Assembly (NCBI GenBank): GCA_002365735.1
Contig: DEZY01000004.1
Location: forward strand, 1,525-7,326
Direction of reading: 5' to 3'
From: Actinobacteria bacterium UBA3120
GTDB lineage: Bacteria; Actinomycetota; Actinomycetes; S36-B12
DNA length: 5,802 nucleotides
In this document: positions 5,693 to 5,802 of the stretch, one piece after another
Numbering within the stretch: the first letter of the stretch is position 1
How the letters are laid out: each line of letters starts with the position of its first letter
Made by a program: the position numbers and the translations under genes
Notes under the pieces: model-generated
Seen by the model: the letters and a program-made list of their open reading frames with translations, nothing else
Told to the model about the DNA's origin: nothing
Databases searched by the model: none

Positions 5693-5802
5693 CTACTTGA
5701 ACTCAACAATCATGTCAATTTCGACCGGGGCTCCCAGCGGAAGTTGGGCAACACCCACAGCCGAACGTGAATGCGCCCCACCAAAAGCGGTACCCAGCAA
5801 AT
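5693..5802 (-). CDS. 3' end of a RidA/YjgF-family protein
   Basis: The last 36 codons of a gene enter from the right edge and stop at TAG 5693-5695. The visible end contains HSRSAVGVAQLPLGAPVEID followed by MIVEFK. This matches the C-terminus of RidA/YjgF proteins, trimeric enzymes that hydrolyse reactive imines and enamines such as 2-aminoacrylate. The arginine of the RSAV motif corresponds to the substrate-binding Arg105 of E. coli RidA. The position of E. coli Glu120 appears to be Asp, so the chemistry may differ, as it does in several Rid subfamilies. The gene leads into the NUDIX gene with three bases between them. A RidA-like gene also follows this region in mycobacteria (Rv3678c, from memory). 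More than half of the gene is outside the window, including its start. Confidence 0.85.
   Translation of the reverse strand, partial: LLGTAFGGAHSRSAVGVAQLPLGAPVEIDMIVEFK

Noticed and set aside
1..5802. Insertion sequence, CRISPR array, prophage or defence genes
   Set aside because: No transposase, integrase, direct-repeat array or terminal repeats were seen. Both gene blocks are ordinary, tightly packed chromosomal operons.

Overview
The window is a compact stretch of actinobacterial chromosome, apparently with no mobile DNA. Six complete genes are recognisable by family, flanked by one gene fragment at each edge. The lineage call rests on the Crp protein and the gene order. Crp is 224 residues long, as in Mycobacterium tuberculosis, and keeps the mycobacterial cAMP-pocket and recognition-helix residues. 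The order marP - NUDIX - TlpA-like thioredoxin - nth, then divergent crp, then an opposing metallo-beta-lactamase-fold gene, is the order I know from the M. tuberculosis Rv3671c-Rv3677c region. Base composition looks moderate by eye (near or slightly above half GC), low for the phylum, so a low-GC, possibly aquatic, actinobacterium is plausible. That last step is inference.

Layout. Positions 1-92 (minus) hold the first codons of an unidentified protein with a Gly-Tyr-Asp-Trp-Trp-Trp-His motif, cut by the window edge. Positions 200-3435 (minus) form a tight operon transcribed right to left: nth (endonuclease III), a secreted TlpA-like thioredoxin lipoprotein, a NudL-type NUDIX hydrolase and the membrane serine protease MarP. 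The first two junctions are 4-base stop/start overlaps and the last is a 16-base gap. Positions 3436-3568 are the divergent nth/crp control region. It has a perfect 8+8 base inverted repeat, a -10-like box for crp, and a -10-like box placed so that the nth message could be leaderless. Positions 3569-4243 (plus) are crp. Positions 4240-5802 (minus) form a second tight operon: the end of a RidA/YjgF-like gene, a second NUDIX hydrolase, and an LACTB2-like metallohydrolase. The last of these meets crp tail to tail with a 4-base overlap.

How the genes may work together. Nth repairs oxidised DNA bases. The lipoprotein thioredoxin and MarP act at or outside the membrane in thiol and envelope-stress chemistry. 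The two NUDIX enzymes, the RidA-like protein and the metallohydrolase look like metabolite-housekeeping enzymes. Crp is a cAMP-responsive regulator that could act on its own divergent control region. I see no defence system, CRISPR array, insertion sequence or RNA gene. The points most worth a second look are the edge fragment, the nth/crp control region, the likely thioredoxin-MarP disulfide link and the tail-to-tail overlap.
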